A program made the position numbers and the translations under genes. Positions 26,337 through 35,304 of a stretch of DNA of 64,000 bases are shown here, piece by piece. The stretch's first letter is position 1; the number at the start of each line of letters is the position of its first letter. This DNA comes from Bombella mellum (GTDB lineage: Bacteria; Pseudomonadota; Alphaproteobacteria; Acetobacterales; Acetobacteraceae): NCBI RefSeq assembly GCF_014048465.1, contig NZ_PDLY01000005.1, forward strand, positions 1 to 64,000, read 5' to 3'. The notes under the pieces are model-generated. The model had not been told where the DNA came from, searched no databases, and saw only the letters and a program-made list of their open reading frames with translations.

Positions 26337-29300
26337 ATGCGTAATAAACTCTTGTTCACGGCGGCATTGTTCTGTGTGGAGGTCACTCCCTTCGGGCATG
26401 TTTTCACCTCTGCCCGTGCTGCTGACGCCCTGATCGACAAGGATGTCACCTTCAAGGAAGTGACGACACTGCCGGATCAGGATGCCGTCAATGTCGGGAG
26501 TGACGTGATCCGTATCAAAGGTGACGGTACCGATACGAATCAGGTCTTCACGGGCAATATCCGTGGCAATACCGACAGCACGGCTTCCCTGGAGACGGCC
26601 GGTGGCGTGGATGTCAACACGGGCGAGACCGTGAACGACACGCAGCAGACCCAGGCCAACAACCTGACTTTCACCGGCCAGAACGTCTATAACGGGTACA
26701 CGCTCATGCGTGGCAACTCCACCCTCACCCTGACAGGCAATGGTGACAAGGTTGGGGGCATCATTTCCGGTGGTGAGACGGAAATTGGTCTTGCTGCCAA
26801 TGACTCTGCCACGATGGTGGTGGACAAGAATGGCATTCTTCTCCTTCGCGGCCAGACGGACAGCAGCGGCCAGCCGCTTCAGCCTTATGGTCAGCTCGTG
26901 GTCGGCAATGGTGACACGACCTATGGTGCCAGCCCGACGAACCTGGAAAACCGTCTGATCGTCCAGAATGGCGGTCAGGCTGGTGCACAGAATCTCGTGG
27001 TCGGCAACTACAAGGAAGGCAACGGTGCCGTCACCGTCACGGGGTCCGGCAGCGGCATGACCATTGACGCCGGTGGCATGGGCATCGGCGTGAGCGGTCA
27101 GGGCTCCCTTGATGTTGACCAGGGCGGCAAGGTCGTCGTGGGCAGCGACACGACCGTGGGCGTCAATTCCGGGTCCCAGGGCAGCGTGACCGTTGATGGT
27201 TCCGGCTCCTCCCTGACCGTCAACAATGGTCAGAACAGCACCTCCACGACGGTCATTGCCGGTCAGGGCCAGGGGAACATGACCGTCCAGAATGGCGGTA
27301 CGTTCACCACCAATGGCAATCTTGTCGTCGGTAATCAGGCTGGTTCCACGGGTACGGTGGTTGTTGGTGGTTCTTCAGACAGCAGCGACAGCCAGTCCAA
27401 GCTGGACCTGACGGGAACCGGCAGTACGGGTAACCTGACGGTCGGTAACCAGGGTACGGGTCATCTTGATGTCCGTCAGGGCGGTGAGGTGACGGCTTAC
27501 GGCGTGTCCGTTGGCGGTGAGGACACTGACGGTCATCTGGCCTCCAACAGCTCCCTCAATGTCGGCTCCGCCTCCAACGGTACTTCCCAGGCCGGTGGTC
27601 AGCTCAATGTCGGTCAGGGTGGCCTGACGGTTGGTACGGGCACGGGGTCCGTACCGCTTTATTCTGCTGGCGTAACGTCTGGCGGTGTCATCAATGATGC
27701 CGGTACCGTCAACATCAAGAGCGACGGTCAGCTGAAGGTCGGTGGTGAGGACCAGTCCACCACGAACGCCGGTACCGGCACGCTCATCGTGGGTGACACC
27801 AACGGTGCCAATGGTATCACCAGCGATGCGACGCAGGTGGACAAGAGTGTCCCGACCAACAATGGCGGCGTTGTCCTGTATGGCAATGGTGTCATCCAGA
27901 ACCGTCAGGGCAGCGACCTGCATGTGAACTCGAATCTCTATCTGGCAGATGGCCAGCCTTCCGGCGAGGCTGTCCGCCACGGGACGTTCGATACGAACCA
28001 GCAGAACACCTACCTCATGGGCAAGGTGACGGGGACTGGCGGGCTGGCAGCTACCGGCGGCGGTACGTTGTATCTTGCCAATCATGACAACAGCTATGAG
28101 GGTGAGACTGTCGTTTCCGGCGAGAATACGACACTGGCCCTGGCTTCCGGTTATGGTGAGGCTTCCAGCAGCAACAACTCCTCTTCTTCCGGCATCACGG
28201 TTGAGGATGGCGCACGCCTGACGGGTAACACGACCGACGATGGTGCCGCCGCTGACACGACGGTTGAGGGTGGCAGCACGGTTGAAGCCAACTGGAACCA
28301 GTCCACCGGTACGCTGAACATCGGTGCGGCTGGTCATCAGGGTACCGCCCTGACGATGAATGGCAGCTCCGGCAACCAGTCCGTGCTGTCCGTCGGAACG
28401 GACTCCAAGCCGGTTGCGTCGAACTCCTACATCAACCTGAACAATGCAACGGCCTATGACCGTAGCGGTGGCGTGATCGACACGACGGGCCGCACCCTGA
28501 GCGGTTCCTACCGTCAGCTCAACAGCGGTCTGATCCATGTGAATGGTGATGCCCAGCTGAACAGTGCGACCATCAATGTCGTGAAGAATGATGATGGGCG
28601 TGTCTATATCGGTGACGGTTACCGTATCCTGACGACGACAGGTACGGTCAGTGCCAACCATGACAACGCCCTGACGGGCAATCTGCCGGACACGCTGTTC
28701 CTGGCACCGTATCTGGTGTTCGAGAATCAGGCCGTGGACGTGATCTATTCCCGCAGCTCCACGACGTTCAGCAGCGTGGCCGGTACTGGCAACGAGCGTG
28801 AGGTCGGACGTGCGCTGGATGGCCTGCCGGACAGCAATGCGGCGGTCCGTGCCATGAGTGGCATCACCACGGCGGGTGAGGCCCGTCGTGCCATGACCAA
28901 CCTGTCTGGTGACATTCATGCGTCCGCTCGGACGGCCATGATCCAGGACAGCTACCTGCTTGAGCAGGCCGTTCTGGACCGTCTGGCTGATGCCGGATGC
29001 AGCGGTGGCGATGACACGTTTTCCTCACATGGCCATTACGACCTGTATACCCGCCGCAAGGAATCGCAGTGCTACAGCGACCACGCCATTGTGTGGAGTC
29101 AGGCTTATGGCAGCCTGGGTCACAATGGTGGCGGTGGAAACGCCACCCTGCTGCATCATCAGACGGCCGGATTCGTTGCCGGTGCGGATGCACCGGTGGG
29201 TGACCGCTGGCGCGTGGGTGGCATGATCGCCTACGGGCATTCCATGTTCAACAACAACGGGTCCAGCAACTCCTCTGGCAACAGTAACAACATCAGCGTC

Positions 29301-29906
29301 GGCAGTTATGCCGGGTCTCACTGGGGTCGGTTCAACCTGCGTCTCGGTGCGTTCTACACATGGAACCTGATGAACATGCGCCGTCATGTTCAGGTGAGCG
29401 ATTTTGGTGGCCGTCAGACCAGCAACTATCGTGACGGTACGGCCCGTGCCTTCACGGAGCTGAGCTACCGGTTTGACTTCGGTAAGCTCCAGTTCGAGCC
29501 GTTCCTTGAAGGTTCCTATGTCAACCAGTATGCGGGCCGCTTCCAGGAGCATGGTGTGGCCGCCCTTTATGGTCAGTCCAAGGATCGCAGCGTAGGGTTC
29601 ACGACCTTCGGGTTCCGCTTTGCCCGCAGCTTCCAGCTTGGCGAGATGTGGCTGCGTGCCCATGCCATGATGGCTTACCGTCGGGCTTATGGCAGCCTCG
29701 GTTCCAGCCGGACGGAGCGTTTCATTGATGGCGGCAGTGACATGAACATCAATGGCGTGCTGCTGTCTCGTGATGCGGCCGTGGTCAAGGCTGGTGTTTC
29801 CGGCAAGGTCAATGACCGTGTTGACCTCGACCTGTCCTATACGGGCCAGTATGGTCAGCACTCCATCGACAGTGGAGCCACAGGGTCCGTCAAGGTCAAG
29901 TTCTGA
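26337..29906 (+). CDS. Type Va autotransporter adhesin-like protein
   Basis: About 1189 residues from ATG 26337 (GGGGAG about 6 nt upstream; ATG 26319 is possible). A signal peptide MRNKLLFTAALFCVEVTPFG..SARA is followed by a long Gly/Asn/Ser/Thr-rich passenger of beta-helix rungs with many T5SS/PEP-CTERM-type repeats (NLVVGN, GAVTVTGSGS, GSLDVDQGGKVVVG) and then a C-terminal autotransporter barrel from about residue 910 (VVWSQAYGSLGHNGG.., ending in VKVKF). It would be surface-exposed, probably in adhesion or biofilm. There is one cysteine pair just before the barrel. The passenger's repeats make recombination or copy variation likely. Its ligand is unknown. Confidence 0.88.
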   Translation: MRNKLLFTAALFCVEVTPFGHVFTSARAADALIDKDVTFKEVTTLPDQDAVNVGSDVIRIKGDGTDTNQVFTGNIRGNTDSTASLETAGGVDVNTGETVNDTQQTQANNLTFTGQNVYNGYTLMRGNSTLTLTGNGDKVGGIISGGETEIGLAANDSATMVVDKNGILLLRGQTDSSGQPLQPYGQLVVGNGDTTYGASPTNLENRLIVQNGGQAGAQNLVVGNYKEGNGAVTVTGSGSGMTIDAGGMGIGVSGQGSLDVDQGGKVVVGSDTTVGVNSGSQGSVTVDGSGSSLTVNNGQNSTSTTVIAGQGQGNMTVQNGGTFTTNGNLVVGNQAGSTGTVVVGGSSDSSDSQSKLDLTGTGSTGNLTVGNQGTGHLDVRQGGEVTAYGVSVGGEDTDGHLASNSSLNVGSASNGTSQAGGQLNVGQGGLTVGTGTGSVPLYSAGVTSGGVINDAGTVNIKSDGQLKVGGEDQSTTNAGTGTLIVGDTNGANGITSDATQVDKSVPTNNGGVVLYGNGVIQNRQGSDLHVNSNLYLADGQPSGEAVRHGTFDTNQQNTYLMGKVTGTGGLAATGGGTLYLANHDNSYEGETVVSGENTTLALASGYGEASSSNNSSSSGITVEDGARLTGNTTDDGAAADTTVEGGSTVEANWNQSTGTLNIGAAGHQGTALTMNGSSGNQSVLSVGTDSKPVASNSYINLNNATAYDRSGGVIDTTGRTLSGSYRQLNSGLIHVNGDAQLNSATINVVKNDDGRVYIGDGYRILTTTGTVSANHDNALTGNLPDTLFLAPYLVFENQAVDVIYSRSSTTFSSVAGTGNEREVGRALDGLPDSNAAVRAMSGITTAGEARRAMTNLSGDIHASARTAMIQDSYLLEQAVLDRLADAGCSGGDDTFSSHGHYDLYTRRKESQCYSDHAIVWSQAYGSLGHNGGGGNATLLHHQTAGFVAGADAPVGDRWRVGGMIAYGHSMFNNNGSSNSSGNSNNISVGSYAGSHWGRFNLRLGAFYTWNLMNMRRHVQVSDFGGRQTSNYRDGTARAFTELSYRFDFGKLQFEPFLEGSYVNQYAGRFQEHGVAALYGQSKDRSVGFTTFGFRFARSFQLGEMWLRAHAMMAYRRAYGSLGSSRTERFIDGGSDMNINGVLLSRDAAVVKAGVSGKVNDRVDLDLSYTGQYGQHSIDSGATGSVKVKF

Positions 29907-29955
29907 GAAATTCTGTCTTCCCAGCCCGAATGGGTGGAAAGAGCGGAGATCAGGG

Positions 29956-29987
29956 AAAAGGGGTCGCCAGATGGCGGCCCCTTTTTT
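29956..29987 (+). terminator. Terminator after the autotransporter
   Basis: GGGGTCGCC pairs with GGCGGCCCC around loop AGAT, flanked by A4 on the left and T6 on the right. It also lies just downstream of the leftward argO and could act on both strands. Confidence 0.9.
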
Positions 29988-29998
29988 CATGTCAGTCC

Positions 29999-30625
29999 TC
30001 AGCCTGGTCCGGCGGCGTGGTATAATAGCGTTCCGGCAAGGGTCAGCATGATGGCGGCAGTCAGTCCGTCCAGAACACGCCAGGCAAGGGGGCTGCTGAA
30101 AACGGGCTTCAGAACCCGTGCTCCATAGCCAAGAAGGGGAAACCAGACGAAGCTGGCCAGCACGGCCCCAAGCCCGAAATAGGGACGGCCTGCTTCGGGC
30201 TGGGATAGGCTGACCGACCCCATGAGCAGGACCGTGTCCAGATAGAGATGTGGATTCAGCAGGGTGAAGCCGCAGGTCATGGTCATGACCTTGCGCAGGC
30301 TCTGTCTGGGCTGTTCATCCAGTATGATGGTGGTGCTGCTCATCATGTGGCGTAGGGCCGAAATGCCCTGCCAGATGAGAAAGGCCGCTCCGGCATAGGT
30401 CAGGATGTCCGTGACATAGGGGAGGGTTCCGACAGTCCGGCCGACACCCAGAACCGAGGCCATGATGAGGATGGCATCCACACATGCACAGAGCAGGATG
30501 ATGGGCAGGATATGTTCCTGTTTCAGCCCCTGACGCAGGATGAAGAGATTCTGTGCGCCAATGGCAATGATGGCGGAGGCACCAAGGCAGAAACCGGTGA
30601 TGATGGGGGCAATGATTGTATGCAT
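29999..30625 (-). CDS. argO: LysE/ArgO-family amino acid exporter
   Basis: 208 residues starting MHTIIAPIITGFCLGASAIIAIGAQNLFILRQG, the LysE/ArgO signature with GAQN, and about six membrane segments. It exports basic amino acids (arginine, lysine) and toxic analogues. A divergent ArgP/LysG-type regulator gene starts 72 bp away, the classic arrangement. The frame extends upstream but overlaps that regulator gene, so the start at 30625 is preferred. Confidence 0.9.
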   Translation of the reverse strand: MHTIIAPIITGFCLGASAIIAIGAQNLFILRQGLKQEHILPIILLCACVDAILIMASVLGVGRTVGTLPYVTDILTYAGAAFLIWQGISALRHMMSSTTIILDEQPRQSLRKVMTMTCGFTLLNPHLYLDTVLLMGSVSLSQPEAGRPYFGLGAVLASFVWFPLLGYGARVLKPVFSSPLAWRVLDGLTAAIMLTLAGTLLYHAAGPG

Positions 30626-30697
30626 GGTCCGTCTATGGCAGGTGCCCTGTATGCAGGAAAGCTTATTCAACTTCACTGAATGAAGGAAAACTTCATC

Positions 30698-31597
30698 ATG
30701 TTCGACTATGCAGCTCTGGCCGCCATCAGTGCCGTCGTGCGGGAAGGCAGTTTCGAGAGGGCGGCTGCCGTGCTGGGGCTGACGCCCTCGGCCGTGTCCC
30801 AGCGTGTGCGCGGGTTCGAGGAACGTCTGGGAAGCGTGCTGGTCATCCGTGGCCAGCCATGCCGGCTGACGGAACTGGGGACGGTTCTGTGCCGTCATTT
30901 TGACTGCGTAAGGGTTCTGGAGAGTGATCTGGCAACACGTCTGGCCTGGCAGGGCAAGGAGGCGTCCCTCCCGGCAACGGTGAAGATTGCCGTCAATGCG
31001 GACAGCATCACGACATGGTTTTCTCATGCCATGATGGCCTTCTCCCGACAGGAGCCGGAGATCACGCTGGACATTTCCATTGATGATGAACAGTGCACGG
31101 CGGAGCGTCTGCGGTCCGGCGATGTCATGGCTGCCGTGACGGCGTCATCAAATCCCGTGCCGTGGTGTCGGACGGTGTCTCTGGGGAGCATGGTCTATGT
31201 GGCCTGTGCCAGCCCGTCCCTGATGGCCCGTCATTTTCCGCAGGGTGTGACGGCTGACGCCCTGCGGAAAGCTCCCTATCTGAGGTTTGACCGGAGTGAC
31301 CTGTTTCAGGCCCGATGGGCAGAGGCGGTACATGGCGTCACGCTGGGTGCACCGGCCTGCTGGATACGTTCGTCCAGGGCATTTCTTGATCTTTGCCTGT
31401 ACGGTCTGGGCTGGGCTTTGCATCCCCTGCCACTGGTCGAGCACCATCTGAAGCGTGGAGAGCTGGTGGAACTCAGCCCGGGTGAGCGACCCTCCGTACC
31501 ACTGTTCTGGTCCGTGCCGAGGCTGTATGGCTCGGCACTGAACCGGCTGAGCCAGAACGTGCAGCGTGTGGCGGCAGACTGGCTGGAGGCAGGCTGA
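30698..31597 (+). CDS. argP: LysR-type regulator of the ArgP/LysG group
   Basis: 299 residues from ATG 30698 (AAGGA about 10 nt upstream); ATG 30680 in frame is an alternative. The N-terminal helix-turn-helix shows FERAAAVLGLTPSAVSQRVRGFEERLG, as in ArgP and LysG. The effector domain follows. It should activate the adjacent exporter gene when lysine or arginine is high. Length equals that of E. coli ArgP. Confidence 0.9.
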   Translation: MFDYAALAAISAVVREGSFERAAAVLGLTPSAVSQRVRGFEERLGSVLVIRGQPCRLTELGTVLCRHFDCVRVLESDLATRLAWQGKEASLPATVKIAVNADSITTWFSHAMMAFSRQEPEITLDISIDDEQCTAERLRSGDVMAAVTASSNPVPWCRTVSLGSMVYVACASPSLMARHFPQGVTADALRKAPYLRFDRSDLFQARWAEAVHGVTLGAPACWIRSSRAFLDLCLYGLGWALHPLPLVEHHLKRGELVELSPGERPSVPLFWSVPRLYGSALNRLSQNVQRVAADWLEAG

Positions 31598-31619
31598 AGG
31601 CCTGTCGGGAATGGTCCCG

Positions 31620-32885
31620 TCAGACAGCTCCAGTCCTGTAGCGGCCGAAGCGTCTGGTCAGGGCAAAGATGGCCGTGAAGGCCCGGAAGGGAAGCATGAT
31701 CCGCCAGGAAGGGGAGAAATTGCCTGCCAGAAGGGCGATGATGGCGTCCCTCATCCGGAGGGGGCTGTTCCTGGGCCTCATGAAGAAGTAGCGCAGCAGT
31801 GGATCATTGATGCGATAGACGAGCCAGCCGATCAGTTTCATTTCCCGCCTTGTCTGGCGTTCCGCCCTGCGGGCCGCCTTGCGGCCTTTGGCCGGGTCTG
31901 CCAGCCAGGCACAGGCCACGTCAGCTCCACGGAGGGCACCTTTCATGGCCAGCATGATGCCTGATGAGAAAACGGGGTCCAGAAAGCCGAAGGCGTCACC
32001 GATGATGAAATAACGCTCACCCCAGGCCCTGTCTCCCTTATAGGAGTAGTTGCCCGTCGTGGTGAGCGGGGCCAGGGCCTCGGCCCTGCTCATGCGCTCC
32101 CGCACGCTGGGGCTGGACTGCACGGTCTTCCAGAAGAGATTGTCCAGCGAACCGCCATGCTTCCTGAAGCTGTCATGGTCCCCCACGAAGCCTACGCTCA
32201 TGACGTCATCGGGCAGGGGAATCATCCAGAACCATCCCCCCTTGACGAGATGGACGGAAATGTAGCCCTCCATGCCCTCACCTTCGGCACGGGGCACGTT
32301 CCGGAAATGGCTGAAGATTGCCGCCTTGTTGTTGCGGAGGTCGCTGTATTTCTTCCCGTGCTGGCGGAGCATCAGCGTGTCCCGGCCGGAGGCGTCAAGG
32401 ATGAAACGGGGTGAGAAGAGTCGGACCCGTTCACCGTCCGTCTTGGCCTCGACAAGGGGAGCCTCCGGTGTCGGGAAGGTCACCTTCATGACACGGGTCT
32501 TCTCGAAGGTTGTTGCACCCGCCCTAGCCGCATTGCGGAAGAGCAGCTCGTCGAACTCGGACCGGCGGACCTGATAGGCGTGGTCGGCCTGCCGGTCGAT
32601 GGCGTAGCGGAAGGGGAAGGAGAGACGCCCTTCACCCGTATCCGTCACGAATTCGGCCCCGGGCTTGTAGACGCCCATGGCAGCGACCTCGTCCAGCACA
32701 CCCAGTTTTTCCAGAATGGGCAGGTTGCAGGCCAGAAGCGACTCGCCAATGTGGAAGCGGGGATGCTGTTCCTTTTCCAGCATGACGACGTTCAGGCCAC
32801 GCCGTGCCAGTACGGTGGCGGCCGTGCTGCCAGCAGGGCCGCCGCCAATGATCAGGACATCGCAGGGGGTAGGAGACTGGGTCAT
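31620..32885 (-). CDS. FAD-dependent oxidoreductase, halogenase-like
   Basis: 421 residues from ATG 32885; no strong ribosome site is seen. The FAD site is VLIIGGGPAGSTAATVLARRG (11-31), followed by PRFHIGESLL. It carries WFWMIP (about 218-223), the W-x-W-x-I-P pattern of flavin-dependent halogenases, and YKPGAEF (about 73-79), where phenol-type halogenases often have their lysine. Related proteins occur in xanthomonadin and aryl polyene clusters. The same motif also appears in non-halogenating relatives, so hydroxylation or desaturation is possible. Last gene of the leftward cluster. Confidence 0.8.
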   Translation of the reverse strand: MTQSPTPCDVLIIGGGPAGSTAATVLARRGLNVVMLEKEQHPRFHIGESLLACNLPILEKLGVLDEVAAMGVYKPGAEFVTDTGEGRLSFPFRYAIDRQADHAYQVRRSEFDELLFRNAARAGATTFEKTRVMKVTFPTPEAPLVEAKTDGERVRLFSPRFILDASGRDTLMLRQHGKKYSDLRNNKAAIFSHFRNVPRAEGEGMEGYISVHLVKGGWFWMIPLPDDVMSVGFVGDHDSFRKHGGSLDNLFWKTVQSSPSVRERMSRAEALAPLTTTGNYSYKGDRAWGERYFIIGDAFGFLDPVFSSGIMLAMKGALRGADVACAWLADPAKGRKAARRAERQTRREMKLIGWLVYRINDPLLRYFFMRPRNSPLRMRDAIIALLAGNFSPSWRIMLPFRAFTAIFALTRRFGRYRTGAV

Positions 32886-32892
32886 GATGGGT

Positions 32893-33318
32893 CTAGTCCG
32901 TTGGAAGCATGACGGTGCCCGTCCCGTCCAGCAGCAGAGTGCCGGAGGGGGCGGACAGGGTGAAGTCATATATCATGCCGCTATGGGCCTGATGTTTCTG
33001 GGTGACGGTGATGGTGATGGTGTCCCAGTCCGTATTGTCCAGCCGGTCACAGTGAATCCGGACATCACGCACGCTGGTCAGCCAGCCCTGCCGTGCCTCA
33101 TGGGCGGTCAGGGCACCATGCAGGGCGGCAGCCTGCATGGCCATCTCCACACCTGTGACGGGGGGAAGCTGGCCGTCTACCCGGTAGGGATTGTCCGGGT
33201 CGTTGTGGCGGCGGGTCAGGGCTTCAAGCTGCGTGTCGTTCCATTCCGTTGCGGCATCCAGCAGGCAGCTGTTTCCCTGATGAGGGATGTGGCGGAGAAT
33301 GGCGTCACGGGTGAGCAT
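32893..33318 (-). CDS. ApeP-like 3-hydroxyacyl-ACP dehydratase
   Basis: 141 residues of hot-dog fold. The opening RHIPHQGNSCLLDAATEWND matches ApeP-type dehydratases of aryl polyene clusters (typically LPHxGxMxLLD). It would remove water to give the polyene double bonds. It overlaps the preceding ketosynthase-like gene by 14 bp and is followed 7 nt later by the flavoenzyme. Confidence 0.82.
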   Translation of the reverse strand: MLTRDAILRHIPHQGNSCLLDAATEWNDTQLEALTRRHNDPDNPYRVDGQLPPVTGVEMAMQAAALHGALTAHEARQGWLTSVRDVRIHCDRLDNTDWDTITITVTQKHQAHSGMIYDFTLSAPSGTLLLDGTGTVMLPTD

Positions 33319-34102
33319 GGGTCAGGTCGATCGTCACGTGGTTGGCCCCGTACGGGAGGGAGAAGGAGCGGTCCTGCCTCCGGGCGATGGCCTGGAGCAG
33401 CGGCAGGACCTGCCCGGCGGGGTTGTGACGGGCGATGCCGGTCACACCTTCGGGCAGGGATGGGGGAAGATCAGTCTCGCATGGCCCTTCTTTCAGGGAA
33501 AGGGCCAGCCGGATGCCGGATTCATGGCCCGGTGTCAGGATGAAGGCGCAGCCGAATGAATGTTCGGTGTGCCGGGCACTGCCGAGAGACCCGGGCATGG
33601 GGGCGTCATAGAGGCAGAAGAGGACGGGGCTGGCCTCCACATGGGCCTCGGCTGCGGCTTTCAGGAGGGAGGCTGCTAGCGTCTCATCATGCAGCCCCAG
33701 CGAGACGGCGGGCTGGTGGCTCTTATGGCCGATCATCCAGTAACCGGCCGGGGCATTGTGGACGGAATTGTGAAAGAGCGAAGGGGAGACGGCCCCATCC
33801 GGGGTGGAGAGGGAGTCCAGGATACGGTTCATGATGAAGCCGTCGCCGTTGGAGCTGGCGAAGACGGCAGGCAGGTTGACAGCCTGAAAGCCGCCCTGCT
33901 GGCAGGCTTCCTCGGCACAGAGAACGGCCAGCCGGATGATCTGGCTGGCCCGGCGGCGTTCGTTGGCGGGAAGGCTTGCCGGAGGAGGCAGTTTCAGGCT
34001 GTCGGGACTGTGGGTGGCATCGCCCCGCAGGATGGCCGCCGTTTCCGTCCAGCCATGCAGGCCGTCCCCCCAGCAGCCGATACCCTTTATGGAAATGATC
34101 AT
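33305..34102 (-). CDS. Beta-ketoacyl synthase-like chain-length factor
   Basis: 265 residues with a truncated ketosynthase fold. It has SLFHNSVHNAPAGYWMIGHK, typical of the chain-length-factor partners in aryl polyene clusters, and no active-site cysteine. It probably forms a heterodimer with the full ketosynthase encoded just before it and sets polyene length. It overlaps both neighbours (4 bp and 14 bp). Confidence 0.82.
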   Translation of the reverse strand: MIISIKGIGCWGDGLHGWTETAAILRGDATHSPDSLKLPPPASLPANERRRASQIIRLAVLCAEEACQQGGFQAVNLPAVFASSNGDGFIMNRILDSLSTPDGAVSPSLFHNSVHNAPAGYWMIGHKSHQPAVSLGLHDETLAASLLKAAAEAHVEASPVLFCLYDAPMPGSLGSARHTEHSFGCAFILTPGHESGIRLALSLKEGPCETDLPPSLPEGVTGIARHNPAGQVLPLLQAIARRQDRSFSLPYGANHVTIDLTHAHP

Positions 34103-35304
34103 GTCAATGGCCCGAAGATGAGACTGCTGTTCGTCCCGCCAAAGCCAAAAGAATTGTTCATGACATGGTCAAGCCTGTCATGGCGGGGTTCAAGGAGAAT
34201 ATCACTCTCAAAGGTGGGATCAAGTGTTTCACTGTTCATGCAGTGGGGCAGATACTGGTGCTGGAGGGCGATGGCACAGATCATCGTTTCCAGAATGCCG
34301 GAGGCTCCCAGCGTGTGGCCGGACCAGCCCTTCGTGGAGGAGCAGGCCACGTTCCGGCCGAAGAGGGAGGAGATGGCCCGGTCTTCCATCCTGTCATTGG
34401 CCAGCGTGCCGGTGCCGTGCATGTTGATGTACCCGATGGCGTCCGGCGGCAGCCCTGCCCGATCCAGAGCCTTCTGCATGGCCAGGGCCGCTCCCCTGCC
34501 CGTGGGGTCGGGCGAGGACATGTGATGGCCGTCACTGCTGGCACCATAACCGAGAAGACGCAGGCCATAACCCGCAGGCCGTGGCGGGCGTGGCCGGGCT
34601 CCGTCCCGTTCCAGCAGGGTGAGACCTGCGGCCTCCCCGATGGAAATGCCGCTGCGGCGGGCATCGCAGGGTCGGGTCGGGTTGGGAGAGATCAGCCCGA
34701 GAGAGGCGAAGCCCTGAAGGGTCATGCGGCACAGGCTGTCCGCTCCACCGACGATGGCGGCATCGCAGAGACCGGACGTGATCAGGTGCGTGGCGTCCAT
34801 GAAGGCCCGCGTGGATGAGGCGCAGGCGTTGGAGATGGCCAGGGCGGGGCCTGTGACACCCAGCCGTGCCGCAACATAGCGTGGCAGGGAGGAGAGGTCC
34901 TGCGTGTCGGCATAGGGGAAGCCGACCGGGAGGGCCTCGTCTCGGGAGCGGCGGGCCGTATAGGCCTCTTCGGTCGTCAGGATGCCGGACGTGCTGGTGC
35001 CCATGATGACGGCGATGCGGTGACGGCCATAGTGGGCGCAGGCCTCGGCCACGGCCTCCATGAAGCCGTCCGTCATCAGGGCCATGTCTGCGAGCCGGTT
35101 GTTGCGGCAGTCGAAATTTTGCAGGGCTGATGGAAGCCTGTGATTTTCCACCCCGGCGACCCGCCCGACATGGCCATGCCCCTGTGGCTGGAACGTGTCG
35201 GGTTGCAGGGTGTACCGTTTCTCCATCAGGCAGGTCCGGGTGGCCTCCACGCCACGTCCCATCGCACTGATGGCCGTGCCGGCCGTGATGATCAGGCCGG
35301 TCAT
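34099..35304 (-). CDS. Beta-ketoacyl-ACP synthase of the aryl polyene type
   Basis: 401 residues with a complete KAS triad: Cys in SNACASSTRAF, His in MHGTGTLAND and His in KGWSGHTLGASG, and the ending NNSFGFGGTNSSLIF. It would extend the aryl starter with malonyl-ACP. It sits between the MMPL exporter and the chain-length factor with 4-bp overlaps on both sides. Confidence 0.9.
   Translation of the reverse strand: MTGLIITAGTAISAMGRGVEATRTCLMEKRYTLQPDTFQPQGHGHVGRVAGVENHRLPSALQNFDCRNNRLADMALMTDGFMEAVAEACAHYGRHRIAVIMGTSTSGILTTEEAYTARRSRDEALPVGFPYADTQDLSSLPRYVAARLGVTGPALAISNACASSTRAFMDATHLITSGLCDAAIVGGADSLCRMTLQGFASLGLISPNPTRPCDARRSGISIGEAAGLTLLERDGARPRPPRPAGYGLRLLGYGASSDGHHMSSPDPTGRGAALAMQKALDRAGLPPDAIGYINMHGTGTLANDRMEDRAISSLFGRNVACSSTKGWSGHTLGASGILETMICAIALQHQYLPHCMNSETLDPTFESDILLEPRHDRLDHVMNNSFGFGGTNSSLIFGPLT

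Noticed and set aside
27375-28919. 514-codon frame antisense to the autotransporter
   Set aside because: Created by the repeat-rich, stop-poor passenger; it has no start signal or family.
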